In this document: one piece after another, positions 10,484 to 20,518 of the stretch
Layout: each line of letters starts with the position of its first letter
Numbering within the stretch: the first letter of the stretch is position 1
Origin: a bacterium
Lineage (GTDB): Bacteria; Patescibacteriota; Minisyncoccia; UBA6257; 2-01-FULL-56-20
Reading direction: 5' to 3'
DNA: 49,278 nt
Assembly (NCBI GenBank): GCA_027310625.1
Contig: DAIDAM010000008.1
Location: 1 to 49,278, forward strand
Program-made: the position numbers and the translations under genes
The notes under the pieces: generated by a model
The model's input: the letters and a program-made list of their open reading frames with translations, nothing else
Databases searched by the model: none
What the model was told of the DNA's origin: nothing

Positions 10484-11364
10484 TACACTTCTCCTTTCGT
10501 GTCCATGGCGAGCCAGAAGCTCGAACCGATGATTAGGATGCCGCCAACGATGGCTGGGATCGTCGGCAGTTCGCTGAGGAAAAAAACAGCGTACGCTGTC
10601 GCGAATACCGGCTCGCTTTTGCCGAGGATGGAGACGTGGAGTGCCCTCGTTCTGCTGATGCCATAGTTGTGGATTCCGGAAGCCACGAAGGCGAACAGGA
10701 ATCCGAACGCGGCCAAGGGCCAGAACATACTCCAATTCATCTCGACGAGCGTTCCGTTCCAGCCGAGAATCGGCAGAAGGATGAGAACGCTCAAAGCGAA
10801 CCGCCAAGTGTTTACAACGCTTACCGTCCGACCGCTTTCTTCTTTGACGAGCTTGCGGTAGAGGACGATGAGCAGGGCGTAGAACACTGCCGAAGCAAGC
10901 CCCAGCGTAATCCCGAGCGTGTGGCTCCAGCCAAGCGCTATCCCGTCGGAGTAAAGCACGCCTGTGCCGATGACCGCCAAGCCGAGTGCAATCCACTCGT
11001 TCCGCCTCGTTTTTTCTTTGAGAAACAGCGGGGCGAAGAAGAGCAGAAACACCGAGACCATTTGGTGCGCAACCGCCGCGTTTGCCACCGTAGTGAGACG
11101 GAAGGCAACGAAGTAAGTAAGGTCGTTGGCGAGCGCGACTACCGCGAGTGCCGCGAGCAGCCGCTTTTCGCGCGAGGACAGCGCGGGAAATCCTTGTCTC
11201 CACGCCATCGGCCAAAAGAAAACCAGACCGACGACTTGGAAAGCAAGAAGAAACAGAAGCGGGTTGATGTCCGGGAAAAAGCGCAAGAAGAGCGCGTAAC
11301 CCCCGAAGAGCGACATGGCGAACAACACGAGGAGGTCGCCGTACAGCGTATTTCCGTTTTTCAT
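10483..11364 (-). CDS. EamA/DMT-family transporter
   Basis: 10 TM-like segments; MKNGNTLYGDLLVLFAMSLFGGYALFLRFFP...VPALKE-like LFLKEKTRRNEWIALGLAVIGTGVL repeat architecture. Confidence 0.8.
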   Translation of the reverse strand: MKNGNTLYGDLLVLFAMSLFGGYALFLRFFPDINPLLFLLAFQVVGLVFFWPMAWRQGFPALSSREKRLLAALAVVALANDLTYFVAFRLTTVANAAVAHQMVSVFLLFFAPLFLKEKTRRNEWIALGLAVIGTGVLYSDGIALGWSHTLGITLGLASAVFYALLIVLYRKLVKEESGRTVSVVNTWRFALSVLILLPILGWNGTLVEMNWSMFWPLAAFGFLFAFVASGIHNYGISRTRALHVSILGKSEPVFATAYAVFFLSELPTIPAIVGGILIIGSSFWLAMDTKGEV

Positions 11365-11552
11365 TTCATTCCCTTTCTTTAATTCTATCAGGTATTCATA
11401 AATCAAAAGCTCTTACGTTTCCGTAAGAGTGCTGGGAAAATGTAAACACAAATTCATAAAATTGTAAAGCCGCGCTCGGATTTCTCCGAAACGCGGCTTT
11501 GTTTTTGTTGCCTGCCTGCCGGCAGGCAGGCAGGTGTGCCGTTGCGATCAGT

Positions 11553-12278
11553 TCAGGACTTCGACGGCGCGAACGCGTAGCCCTGTGTGCCGAAGTTGTA
11601 GCGGCCGGCACGCAGGTCTTCGATGCCTTTTCGTTCCCGCTCGGCTGTGCGGCAGTAGGCCTTGGAGATGAGAAGTTGCGACAGATACGACGTTACGTGC
11701 GGCATTTTCATCATCAGCACGGCTTCCGCGGCGATGAATTTCACTCCGTAGTCACGGAATCCCGCCTCCGCCTTGAGCGCGAACTCGTAGAATTCCTGGC
11801 AGCGCGCGAGGTGAACGAGGACCGAGACGATGGTTATCTGCCGCAGGCCGCGTTCCTTCGCGAGATGAAGTACTTGAAGGACGTCATCTCGGGTATTCTT
11901 GTTTTTGTCGAAGATGATGATTTCCTTCGCTTTGTGGCCGAGATACTCGAGGCGTTGAACGAAGTACTCCTTCATGATTCTTCCCTCGGTCAAGGTCGGG
12001 TCTGGATCATCCGCGAGATAGTTCGGTCGGCCTGCGGCGAAAACGACGAGGGGTGCATCTCTTCCGCCGGAAACAAGCCCGGAGAAAAGTTCCGACGCCG
12101 CCATTGCGTTGAACTCGGAGCCGGCGATGACGACGCGGGGATCGTCGCTGTTCATTTCCAGGTCGCCGGCGCAGATTCCAGAGTGGCCGTTTTTCTCCGA
12201 CAACCTCTCGATGCCTTGTGTGGGGTGCCAGCCGTTGGCTTTCTCGATGCCACGCCCGAAGACGCAGAGTATGTCCAC
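11553..12278 (-). CDS. YdcF/ElyC-SanA-like (DUF218) protein
   Basis: VVIAGSEFNAMAASELFSGLV...PLVVFAAGRPN...MKEYFVQRLEYLGHKAKEIIIFDKNKNTRDD. Confidence 0.65.
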   Translation of the reverse strand: MDILCVFGRGIEKANGWHPTQGIERLSEKNGHSGICAGDLEMNSDDPRVVIAGSEFNAMAASELFSGLVSGGRDAPLVVFAAGRPNYLADDPDPTLTEGRIMKEYFVQRLEYLGHKAKEIIIFDKNKNTRDDVLQVLHLAKERGLRQITIVSVLVHLARCQEFYEFALKAEAGFRDYGVKFIAAEAVLMMKMPHVTSYLSQLLISKAYCRTAERERKGIEDLRAGRYNFGTQGYAFAPSKS

Positions 12279-12515
12279 TTTCTTTCCTTTCCGCGGCGGT
12301 GCCGCTGAAGCGTTACAGTTAATCGGAAATTTTTCGTGTTACAAGCCGCAGTTTGTTGCGCCTGCGGAGCTGTCGCCTATATAAGCATAAAATCAGTTTT
12401 TTGTAAAGGTTTGAAAACAACCCTTCGACTGCGCTCAGAATGTTTCAACGATGTTCAAAACAAAAACGCGGTAGGGTCCGCTTTGGGCGGAATGCCGCGT
12501 CGTCGAACTCGTGCG

Positions 12516-13385
12516 CTAGATGCGGATGACCCTCTGCTCTCTTCGGAGGAGCTTGAGGGCGGTCACGTAGTCGTGCAAGTGCCCGTTGGAGAAAACGAGG
12601 TCGCTGCAGTTCTCCGGCGACCACTTTCTTCCGCAGTGGTCGGTGACTTTGCCGCCTGCTTCCTCAACGAGAAGCACGAGCGGCAAGTTGTCCGTCGGCT
12701 TGTTGCCGTTGGAAATCAGAACGTCAATGCTCATCGGTAAAGATTTCCCCGACGCGAGGCGCGTCCCCGACCAGCACGACGACATCCCGAATCGCGCGCG
12801 TCTCGTGGCAATGATTGCGCGAAGGTTGAAGGCGAGCTCACGACCGAAGGTTTCATTTCGCGCGCCCTCGAGCCAAACAAACACTTCTTTGATGTCGCGT
12901 TTTTGCGAGACCGCGAGCCGGCGCCATCCTTCTCCCGGGATATGTTGCCATGCCCCGCCCCCTCTCAGAGCGAAGTAGAAACCCCGATGACGAAGGGGAT
13001 AAAAGGGAAGCCAGATAACCGAGAACTTCACGTCCCCGCGCTCCACCAGTGCGAGCATCGCCCCGCACATCGGCGTCAACGTGCCGATGTTATGGGTGCC
13101 GTCGCAGGGGTCTATCACGAAGAACTTCTCCGCTCTCGGCGACCACTTGCGCCAATCGTGCTTTCCCTCTTCGCTCAGGACTGGGCAGCCCGGGAAGTCC
13201 TCGGCGATGATGCTTTTCATTTCTTTTCCGGACGCCCCGTCCAGCCAGCCAACCATCTCGCCGTCCTTTTTCTTCTTGAGAGCCTGCTTTCCGAGCAGCG
13301 CTTTCTCAAAGAGCGGTCTCAAGCGCTTTTCAAACGCCGCCTTCATTTTTCTTGCGATGAGAAAGAAATCAGGAGCGTTGTTCAT
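12516..13385 (-). CDS. Inositol monophosphatase-family protein
   Basis: PVLSEEGKHD...FFVIDPCDGTHNIGTLTPMCGAMLALV (DPxDGTxN signature); SD AAGGAAAA upstream of ATG. Confidence 0.8.
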   Translation of the reverse strand: MNNAPDFFLIARKMKAAFEKRLRPLFEKALLGKQALKKKKDGEMVGWLDGASGKEMKSIIAEDFPGCPVLSEEGKHDWRKWSPRAEKFFVIDPCDGTHNIGTLTPMCGAMLALVERGDVKFSVIWLPFYPLRHRGFYFALRGGGAWQHIPGEGWRRLAVSQKRDIKEVFVWLEGARNETFGRELAFNLRAIIATRRARFGMSSCWSGTRLASGKSLPMSIDVLISNGNKPTDNLPLVLLVEEAGGKVTDHCGRKWSPENCSDLVFSNGHLHDYVTALKLLRREQRVIRI

Positions 13386-13542
13386 ATTTTCCTTTCCGCG
13401 GCGGTGCCGCAAGTTAAGGTTGATAGGTTAGTCAGTTTTATTCAGTTTTCGGCGGAGATTTTGCAACCTCCGAAACTGCGCCTATGGAATCACAAAATCA
13501 ATTGTTTGTCAAACAAAATTTTTTCTGTTATCTTTAGCTTTT

Positions 13543-14400
13543 ATGAGTAATCCCAAGGTCTCCGTTCTTCTCGCGACATACAATCGCGCGCGTTTGATAA
13601 AGTCCGCCGTTGAGAGCGTTCAAAACCAGTCGTTCAATGACTGGGAAATTATCATCGCCGACGACGGCTCGGCGGACAACACGCGGCAGATAGTCACGAA
13701 GCTGCGCGAAAAAGAATCGCGAATTATCTACACGCGAAGCGAAGTGAATCAGGGGATTTCCAAAAACTACAACCGCGGATTGCGGCTGGCGGAAGGGGAA
13801 TACATCGCTATGCTTGACGACGACGATCCGTGGTGCGACCCGAAGAAGCTCGAAAAACAAATTGCTTTTCTCGAGAATAATCCCGAATACGTCGGCTGCG
13901 GGGGCGGTGTGATTGTCGTAGGTGAAGGAGGAAATCCCGCCGACGCTAAAGTTATGGCGGGCAGAGAAATTTACAGGTATTTGAAGCCGCGGACTGACGA
14001 GGATATCAGAGAGAAAATGCTTTTCGGAAATCCGATGGCGAACAGCACGACGATGTTTCGCCGGAGTGCCGGCGAGAAAGTGGGCTGGTACGACGAAACG
14101 ACGCGCTACTCCGGCGACCGGGATTTTTGGCTGAAGATGGGACTCATCGGAAAGCTCTGCAACCTTCCGGAATATTTTTCGTACTACTTGATGTCAAACG
14201 ACAATACGTCCATAAAAAAAATAAAGCCGCATCTCAAGGCGTCTTTAATGATAATGAAAAGATACAAAGGCAAATATCCCCATTATTACGCCGCGCTGGT
14301 TTTCAATTACCTCCAATATTTTTACGCTTTCGTTCCGGAAGGAATAAGAAAGTCGGTGCACCCGGTTCTTGCGAGAGCAAAAAGAAAATTATTCGGCTGA
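13543..14400 (+). CDS. Family 2 glycosyltransferase
   Basis: VSVLLATYNRARLIKSAVESVQNQSFNDWEIIIADDGSADNT...YIAMLDDDDPWCDPKKLE. Confidence 0.92.
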   Translation: MSNPKVSVLLATYNRARLIKSAVESVQNQSFNDWEIIIADDGSADNTRQIVTKLREKESRIIYTRSEVNQGISKNYNRGLRLAEGEYIAMLDDDDPWCDPKKLEKQIAFLENNPEYVGCGGGVIVVGEGGNPADAKVMAGREIYRYLKPRTDEDIREKMLFGNPMANSTTMFRRSAGEKVGWYDETTRYSGDRDFWLKMGLIGKLCNLPEYFSYYLMSNDNTSIKKIKPHLKASLMIMKRYKGKYPHYYAALVFNYLQYFYAFVPEGIRKSVHPVLARAKRKLFG

Positions 14401-14406
14401 TTGGAT

Positions 14407-15918
14407 TCAGGATTTCGTTTGAGATGCGTTTTCTTCGGATGAGCCGGCATTCCGTCCGGCGTTCAGTATATACCTTATTTCCTCGAGAAGCGGCTCTTTG
14501 AAGAAGTGAATGAGTGCGAGGTAAGAAGCCGCCGCCAGCGGTATCGCAAGAATAACGTTCACGCCTGTTTTCAAAAGGGCGTAGAAAAGTATTGAAGAGA
14601 TTATCGCGGACGAAAAAATTTTCCCGAGTTTGAGGTTCAAATCGAAGCCGACTATTTTCCACGCCACGTACCAAAGGTAGGAGTCGGCGATGATGGACGA
14701 GATGAGCGTGGCGACGGCGGAGCCGCTTATGCCGTAGGGGGGTATGAGAAGAAGGTCAAGGGCGACGTTCGTTAGGCCACCTATTGCCGCGTAGATAATG
14801 AGTATTTTTTGTTTGTCGTAGACGAAAACGACATTATTGAGTATTACGGCTACAAAACTGAAAGCGAAGGTGAGGAGAAGAATTTGAAACGACAGAGTTG
14901 CCGGCAGATATTCGCTGCCGAAAAGGAGCGTGATGATTTCCCGTCCGCCCGCTATTCCCGAGAACGCAACCACAAAAGAAAAAGAAAGGGCAAACCTCAA
15001 GATGTTCTGTATTGCTGTTCTTATTCTTGCTTTTTCCTCTTTCACGAACCGCGAAAAAATAGGAAGCGAACTTTGGGCGACGGTGCCGGCGAAAATGTAA
15101 AGAAGCTGTATTACCCTCACCGCCGCCGAGTAAAAGCCGACATCCTGCGCTTTCCGAAACATTCCGATGATGAGAATATCAGTGTTCAAAAGGAGCAAAC
15201 CCAAGACGCCCGAGATGGCGAACGGCCAAGCGGAGGAAAGTATTTCTTTTACGAGCGGTTTTGAAAAATTTGAGAAAGCCGTAGCGGCGTCTTTTCGGAG
15301 AACGAAAAGCGTCGCAATGAGCCCCGCCGCCGTGCCGACGGCGTAAGCGAGCGTGAACGCTTTTACTGTCGGATGAAGATAAAGCGCTCCGAAACCGAAA
15401 GCGACAATGGCGATGTTTGTGAAAATATAAAGTCCCGCCTCAATCTCCATTTTTTCCCGCGACCTGATGAGCGAGAAACCGAAGTTACGGAAAGTGTCGA
15501 AAACGAGAATCAACGCCATCATGTTCAGGAGCGGAATTACCTCGGGTATGGAGGCGAATTTGGGGGCGGTGAAGACGACGACGAAAACGCCGATGGCAAG
15601 AAGCAATATCTTTATCGAAAGCGAAGTGGAAATTATCTGCCCCTGCCTTACTATGTCTCCCTTTGCTTTCGCGCTTTCGCGCGTGAGGATGGCGTCGATG
15701 CCGATGTCGACGAAAATCGTCAGGAAGGCGACGAGCGTTATGCCGTACGAAAAAACGCCCCAGCCGGCGGCGCCGAGAATGCGGGCGGCGTAAATGATTA
15801 TGGCGGCGCGTATCAAACGGCCGCCGAGGTTGCCGACCGCAAGCCAGAAGGCGTTTTTGGCGAGCGTTTGTCTGTTAGTTATATTTGCGAACAAGAGATT
15901 CTTTACATTTTTCAGCAT
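14407..15918 (-). CDS. Oligosaccharide flippase (Wzx/MATE-like)
   Basis: 503 aa, ~14 TM; NAFWLAVGNLGGRLIRAAIIIYAARILGAAGWGVFSYGI typical Wzx N-terminus. Confidence 0.88.
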   Translation of the reverse strand: MLKNVKNLLFANITNRQTLAKNAFWLAVGNLGGRLIRAAIIIYAARILGAAGWGVFSYGITLVAFLTIFVDIGIDAILTRESAKAKGDIVRQGQIISTSLSIKILLLAIGVFVVVFTAPKFASIPEVIPLLNMMALILVFDTFRNFGFSLIRSREKMEIEAGLYIFTNIAIVAFGFGALYLHPTVKAFTLAYAVGTAAGLIATLFVLRKDAATAFSNFSKPLVKEILSSAWPFAISGVLGLLLLNTDILIIGMFRKAQDVGFYSAAVRVIQLLYIFAGTVAQSSLPIFSRFVKEEKARIRTAIQNILRFALSFSFVVAFSGIAGGREIITLLFGSEYLPATLSFQILLLTFAFSFVAVILNNVVFVYDKQKILIIYAAIGGLTNVALDLLLIPPYGISGSAVATLISSIIADSYLWYVAWKIVGFDLNLKLGKIFSSAIISSILFYALLKTGVNVILAIPLAAASYLALIHFFKEPLLEEIRYILNAGRNAGSSEENASQTKS

Positions 15919-15976
15919 ATTCAGTTATACTTCCTTACTATAAATAAATAACACCTTTTTTCATAGTTTTACGTCC

Positions 15977-16471
15977 GTGAAAAAGCCCAGGAAAGTTTCC
16001 AAAGCAAAAAATAAGAAGAAAAAAATCGTCGCTGTCAGCGGCGGTTTCGACCCGCTTCATGTCGGCCACATCCGCCTTTTCCGAAGAGCGAAAAAACTCG
16101 GCGACGAGCTGGTCGTGATTTTGAACAACGACAACTGGCTCAAAAAGAAAAAGGGTTATATTTTTATGCCGCAGGAGGAAAGACGGGAATTGATAGAAGC
16201 GATTGACGGGGTTGATAGAGTAATTTTGACAAGCCATCCGGAAAATCCCGAGGATATGAGCGTTTGCGCCGAGCTTGCCGAAGTAGAGCCGCATATATTC
16301 GCCAACGGCGGAGACAGAAAACCGGACGGCGACCCCGTTCCCGAAGTTGAATTATGCGGCGAGCTCGGCATCGAACTCGTTTACAATGTCGGCAACGGCG
16401 GAAAGGTGCAGTCCAGCTCATGGCTTTTGAACAAATTTTTGGAAGAAAAATCTAACGGAGCGAGTCAATAG
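15977..16471 (+). CDS. Adenylyl/cytidylyltransferase-family protein
   Basis: VSGGFDPLHVGHIRLFRRAKKLGDELVVILNNDNWL (HxGH nucleotidyltransferase motif). Confidence 0.85.
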   Translation: MKKPRKVSKAKNKKKKIVAVSGGFDPLHVGHIRLFRRAKKLGDELVVILNNDNWLKKKKGYIFMPQEERRELIEAIDGVDRVILTSHPENPEDMSVCAELAEVEPHIFANGGDRKPDGDPVPEVELCGELGIELVYNVGNGGKVQSSSWLLNKFLEEKSNGASQ

Positions 16472-17366
16472 TTTTTCCGATTCCTTCCTCCAGTTTTATT
16501 TTGGGGCGCCAGCCGAGAATTTTTTTCGCGCGCCCGCTGTCGAGCGCAATCTGATAGACCTCACCCCTTCTAAATGGTGCGTAAACCGGCTTCTTGCGGA
16601 AATTCAGTTCTTTAGCGATGATTTCGAAAATTTTCTTGTCGCTGACTTTTTTGCCCCAACCCAAATTCAGAACTTCATTTTTCCCGTGGCGGAGGGCAAT
16701 GTTGTTTGCTCGCACAACATCGTCTATATGGACGTAATCGCGCGCTTTCGCGCCGTCGCCGAAAATCGTCGGGCGGATACCGCGCTTCATCAGTTTTGTG
16801 AAAATCGGAACGATATGGCTGACATCCCTCGGCCCGTAGATATTCGGGTAGCGGAAAACGAGATATCTGAATCCGGAGGATTCGGAGTAAAATTTTATCG
16901 CCCCTTCTCCGAGCAGTTTGGAAAGTCCGTACGGAGACAGAGGAACCGGGGCGGCGTTTTCATCTGCGGGAATTTTTTTCGGCTGCCCGTAAAGCGTTCC
17001 TCCACTGGAAGCAAATATGAATTTTTTCCTCGGCGATTTCCGACAGTATTTTCCGAAGAGAAGAAGAAGGTTGACCGTGCCCATAACATTGGTTTCGTGG
17101 GTCAACGTCTGGTTGTCGATGGATGACATCACTAAAGAAACGGCCGCGTGATGATTCACTATTGTCGGCCTCTCGCGCTTGAAAATTCTTTCCATCTCCG
17201 AAAAATTTCTGATATCGGATTTGTAAAATTTCGCTCGATGATTCAGATTTTTTCTGAAGCCGGTGGAAAGATTGTCAACCACGACGACTTTGTGCCCGGC
17301 TTTAACGTAAGCATCGACAATATGCGAAGCTACGAATCCCGCGCCGCCGGTGACCAAAATTTTCAT
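16452..17366 (-). CDS. NAD-dependent epimerase (GalE-like)
   Basis: MKILVTGGAGFVASHIVDAYVKAGHKVVVVDNLSTG...NHHAAVS...SPYGLSKLLGE. Confidence 0.9.
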   Translation of the reverse strand: MKILVTGGAGFVASHIVDAYVKAGHKVVVVDNLSTGFRKNLNHRAKFYKSDIRNFSEMERIFKRERPTIVNHHAAVSLVMSSIDNQTLTHETNVMGTVNLLLLFGKYCRKSPRKKFIFASSGGTLYGQPKKIPADENAAPVPLSPYGLSKLLGEGAIKFYSESSGFRYLVFRYPNIYGPRDVSHIVPIFTKLMKRGIRPTIFGDGAKARDYVHIDDVVRANNIALRHGKNEVLNLGWGKKVSDKKIFEIIAKELNFRKKPVYAPFRRGEVYQIALDSGRAKKILGWRPKIKLEEGIGKTIDSLR

Positions 17367-17389
17367 TCCTTTAAATTATTACTTTTTGT

Positions 17390-18361
17390 TTATTTTCGGG
17401 CAAGCAATGCGTCCGCAGGAGAAAAGCGATAGTCGAAGCCGACGGATTTTATTTTCGAGCCGTTCACGTTTATCGGATAAATCAAGCCGTTCGCGGAATC
17501 GGGATGCGTCGGGATTTTGCCGAGCGTTAAATTCCAAGCGAGCCAGAACAGTGGACGGACAAGCGATTTCGGGATTTTGATAACGATTTTGCCGAGGAGT
17601 TTTGCCATATCGCGCGCCGTAAGAAACGACGGCGGAGCGACGTTGTAAATTTCTTTTTTCCCTTTCTTGACGGGCGAGTTCAGGATCTTGATTATTGCTT
17701 CTGTCACGTCTTCTTCGTGCACGAACTGCCGCGCCCACAAGGGGTCCGCTTCTATCACGAAAGGCAAAAGTTTTCTTATGAATGAAACCAAGCTTATTGA
17801 TTTGCTCCCAAGGTTTTGCCCGATCGGCCCAGTGACGCTCCCGAGCCGGAGAACGATGGTTTCCGTCTCGGGACGCAACGCCGAAATCGTTTCAAAGAGA
17901 ATTTTTTCAACTTCTTTTTTCTGGAGTCCGTAAGGAGATTTATTTTCCTTGAGCGGCGAGGTTTCTTTCAAAAGCGACCCAATGTTTTCGGGAAACGCTC
18001 CGTAGGCAGCGACGCTTGAAGAATATATCAACTTCGGGATTTTGTTTTTGAAAGTGAAATCGAAGACGTTTCCGCAATTCGCAAAATTTTCTTCGGCCGT
18101 TTGGCGAATTTTTCCGTAAGGACTTCTTATTTTGAACGCGAGGTGAACGACGGCGTCAAGCTGGCCGTGTTCAAGCGCTTTTTTCTCCCAGCCGTGTTCG
18201 GCAAGATTGTGTTTTATCCAGAAAAGTTTGGAACTTTTTATATCATCCGGTTGCGGGAGAAGATCTATTCCGACCACTTTCTCGATTTTCTTTTCTTGAA
18301 GAAGTTTTTGGAGAAGTACGCGCGCTATGTAACCGGCGCTTCCGGTAAGCAATATCCTCAT
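17390..18361 (-). CDS. NAD-dependent epimerase/dehydratase
   Basis: MRILLTGSAGYIARVLLQKLL...VVHLAFK...SPYGLQKKEVE. Confidence 0.85.
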   Translation of the reverse strand: MRILLTGSAGYIARVLLQKLLQEKKIEKVVGIDLLPQPDDIKSSKLFWIKHNLAEHGWEKKALEHGQLDAVVHLAFKIRSPYGKIRQTAEENFANCGNVFDFTFKNKIPKLIYSSSVAAYGAFPENIGSLLKETSPLKENKSPYGLQKKEVEKILFETISALRPETETIVLRLGSVTGPIGQNLGSKSISLVSFIRKLLPFVIEADPLWARQFVHEEDVTEAIIKILNSPVKKGKKEIYNVAPPSFLTARDMAKLLGKIVIKIPKSLVRPLFWLAWNLTLGKIPTHPDSANGLIYPINVNGSKIKSVGFDYRFSPADALLARK

Positions 18362-18370
18362 GATTTTATT

Positions 18371-19690
18371 TTATCTTCCCTGCGCGGTGAACAAAACTTT
18401 AATCGTTTTCACGATGATTACAATGTCCAAGGCGACCGACCTGTTTTTTATGTAGTAAAGGTCGTAGGCAAGGCGTTCCCTCGTTTGCTCGAGCGAAGCG
18501 GTAATCGGATATTTCACCTGCGCCCATCCCGTTACGCCGGGGCGGACCAAAGTTCTTATCGAGTAGTGAGGAATGCTTTTTTCAAGGTTTTCGTAAAAGT
18601 CCACGAAGTCGGGACGCGGCCCCACGAAAGAAACGTCGCCTTTGATGATGTTGATGAGCTGGGGCAGTTCGTCAATGTGAGTTCTTCTCAAAAATTTCCC
18701 TACGCGCGTGATTCTTCTATCGTTTTCCTCCGGCCATTTGTGCGCCTCGTTTATTTTCATCGTCCTGAACTTGTATATCGTGAATTTTTCCCTGTTTCTG
18801 CCGACGCGGGTTTGCTTGTAAATCGCCGGTCCGGGCGACGATATTTTTACCAGAGCGGCTGCAATGATTTCAATCGGCAAAAGCGCGATGCCGATGATTA
18901 TGGCCAATGCCAGCTCAATTCCGCGTTTCAAGTTGTCGTAAAACTTTTCTTTTTCAACTATCTCGTCCAAGAACCATTCTTCATTCACCTCGTCCAGCGG
19001 AACTTTTTGAAAAATTGTTTCGTAAAATGTCGGTAAGTCCGTGACGTCAACGCCGAGAGTCAGAAGGCCGTAAAAAATCTTTGCGGCATCTGTTTCGTTT
19101 TTGAAGCGCCGCGGAATGACTATCAAATCTATTCCGTTTTCCCTGACAAATTTTTCCCAATTACTCGCTCTTTTTAGCGAAGACGATTTTTCGTTTTCTC
19201 TGACAAAGATGCTTATTTCATAACCGAGTCGGGGATTTTTTCCGACGAAGTCGTAGATTTCTTCGGCGGCGCGGCTGGAACCGATTAGCGCCACTCTTGT
19301 TTTGGGATAAAATCCTGCAGTCAGTTTGTTGAAAGAGCTGCGCCAGGTTGCTTCAAGAATCGCGAAGACAATCGTAAATATGAGAAGATTCGTTTTGGGA
19401 GTTATTCCGAAATAGGGTACGAAGTAGAAAAAGAGCGTTGAGATGACCGCGCTCACGGCGATGGCGAGCGAAAGCGTTTTCAGGAAATCAATGTTGTTCC
19501 GCAGGCGCCTCGGGTCGTAGAGTCCGGAGACGTAAAAGACAATTAACCAAAGAACAAAAAGCGCGCTGAACGGCGCGAGGTGGGCGTCGGTGAATTTGCC
19601 GAAGTTCGAACCGTAGCGGAGAACGAGCGTGAGAAGAAGACCTAAATAAAGAACGGCCAAATCACCTATTAAAAGCAGTGTTGTTTGCAT
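18371..19690 (-). CDS. Undecaprenyl-phosphate sugar phosphotransferase (WbaP/PNPT family)
   Basis: N-terminal 4-5 TM; C-terminal KISSPGPAIYKQTRVGRNREKFTIYKFRTMKINEAH...TRVGKFLRRTHIDELPQLINIIKGDVSFVGPRP. Confidence 0.95.
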   Translation of the reverse strand: MQTTLLLIGDLAVLYLGLLLTLVLRYGSNFGKFTDAHLAPFSALFVLWLIVFYVSGLYDPRRLRNNIDFLKTLSLAIAVSAVISTLFFYFVPYFGITPKTNLLIFTIVFAILEATWRSSFNKLTAGFYPKTRVALIGSSRAAEEIYDFVGKNPRLGYEISIFVRENEKSSSLKRASNWEKFVRENGIDLIVIPRRFKNETDAAKIFYGLLTLGVDVTDLPTFYETIFQKVPLDEVNEEWFLDEIVEKEKFYDNLKRGIELALAIIIGIALLPIEIIAAALVKISSPGPAIYKQTRVGRNREKFTIYKFRTMKINEAHKWPEENDRRITRVGKFLRRTHIDELPQLINIIKGDVSFVGPRPDFVDFYENLEKSIPHYSIRTLVRPGVTGWAQVKYPITASLEQTRERLAYDLYYIKNRSVALDIVIIVKTIKVLFTAQGR

Positions 19691-19698
19691 TTGAGCAA

Positions 19699-20442
19699 TC
19701 AGTTGTTTCTCAAGTCGGAATGTTCTTTCGTGAGCGATTTTTTGAAATAGCTCACCGAAAGGAAATTCGCCGCGTAGCGCGCGCCGGTTTTCACAACCCC
19801 TTCTTCCATCAACCGCCTCCCCGAAGCGTAAATCGGCAGTGAAAAACTGAATTTCACGTCGCCGACGCCGTTCAAACGTCTGGCGATATCCGTGTCTTCG
19901 CCATAAAACTCGATGGATGTGTCGAACCCCCCTATTTTTTCGAGTGCTGAGCGCCTGACGATAAAATTTCCTCCCTGAACCATGGAACCGATTCTCAAAA
20001 CATGCTTGTTTATCAGATAGATCAGAAAACCAAACCCGTAGAACGCTCTTGTGAGCGCCCTCGTAAAAACAGGCGCGTCATAATAGTGGTGCGGGCCGCT
20101 CAGGCAAATAAGTTCGCGATTCTCGGAAAATTCGTCGACGACTTTTTTCAACCATCCTTCGGGAAGAACGACGTCGGCGTCCACGTTCGCTATCAATTCT
20201 CCTCTGGATTTCACGAATCCCGCCTGCCTCGCGCGCGTGAGCCCTTTCCGCGGTTCGTTGACGACTTTAACGCCGCCGTATTTTCTCGCGACTTCGGGAG
20301 TTTTGTCGGTGGAAGCGTTGTTGACGACGATAATTTCGCAGGCAATCCCTTCGTTGCGCGCCACTTCGTTCAAAACCGATTGCAGGCAAAGGGGAAGCGT
20401 TTTTTCTTCGTTATACGCCGGTATGACAAAGCTTAATCTCAT
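19699..20442 (-). CDS. Family 2 glycosyltransferase
   Basis: LSFVIPAYNEEKTLPLCLQSVLNE...VVNNASTDKTPEVARKYGGVKVV...NVDADVVLPEGWL. Confidence 0.92.
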   Translation of the reverse strand: MRLSFVIPAYNEEKTLPLCLQSVLNEVARNEGIACEIIVVNNASTDKTPEVARKYGGVKVVNEPRKGLTRARQAGFVKSRGELIANVDADVVLPEGWLKKVVDEFSENRELICLSGPHHYYDAPVFTRALTRAFYGFGFLIYLINKHVLRIGSMVQGGNFIVRRSALEKIGGFDTSIEFYGEDTDIARRLNGVGDVKFSFSLPIYASGRRLMEEGVVKTGARYAANFLSVSYFKKSLTKEHSDLRNN

Positions 20443-20518
20443 GGAGCAATCGCGAACAACGCCAATTTTTATTAAATAACGCGAACATTCGCGTTATTCT
20501 TTATCATAATTCGCATTA

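Noticed and set aside
10484-11215. N-terminal part of the 616-aa ORF 9365..11215
   Set aside because: It is antisense-frame read-through over the EamA gene (Arg-rich, low-complexity). The Gfo/Idh/MocA-like gene starts at the GTG at 10483 with an SD.
12418-12460. CCCTTCGACTGCGCTCAGAAT sequence
   Set aside because: Resembles a dispersed repeat word common in many environmental bacterial genomes; only one copy noticed here, so not claimed as an element.
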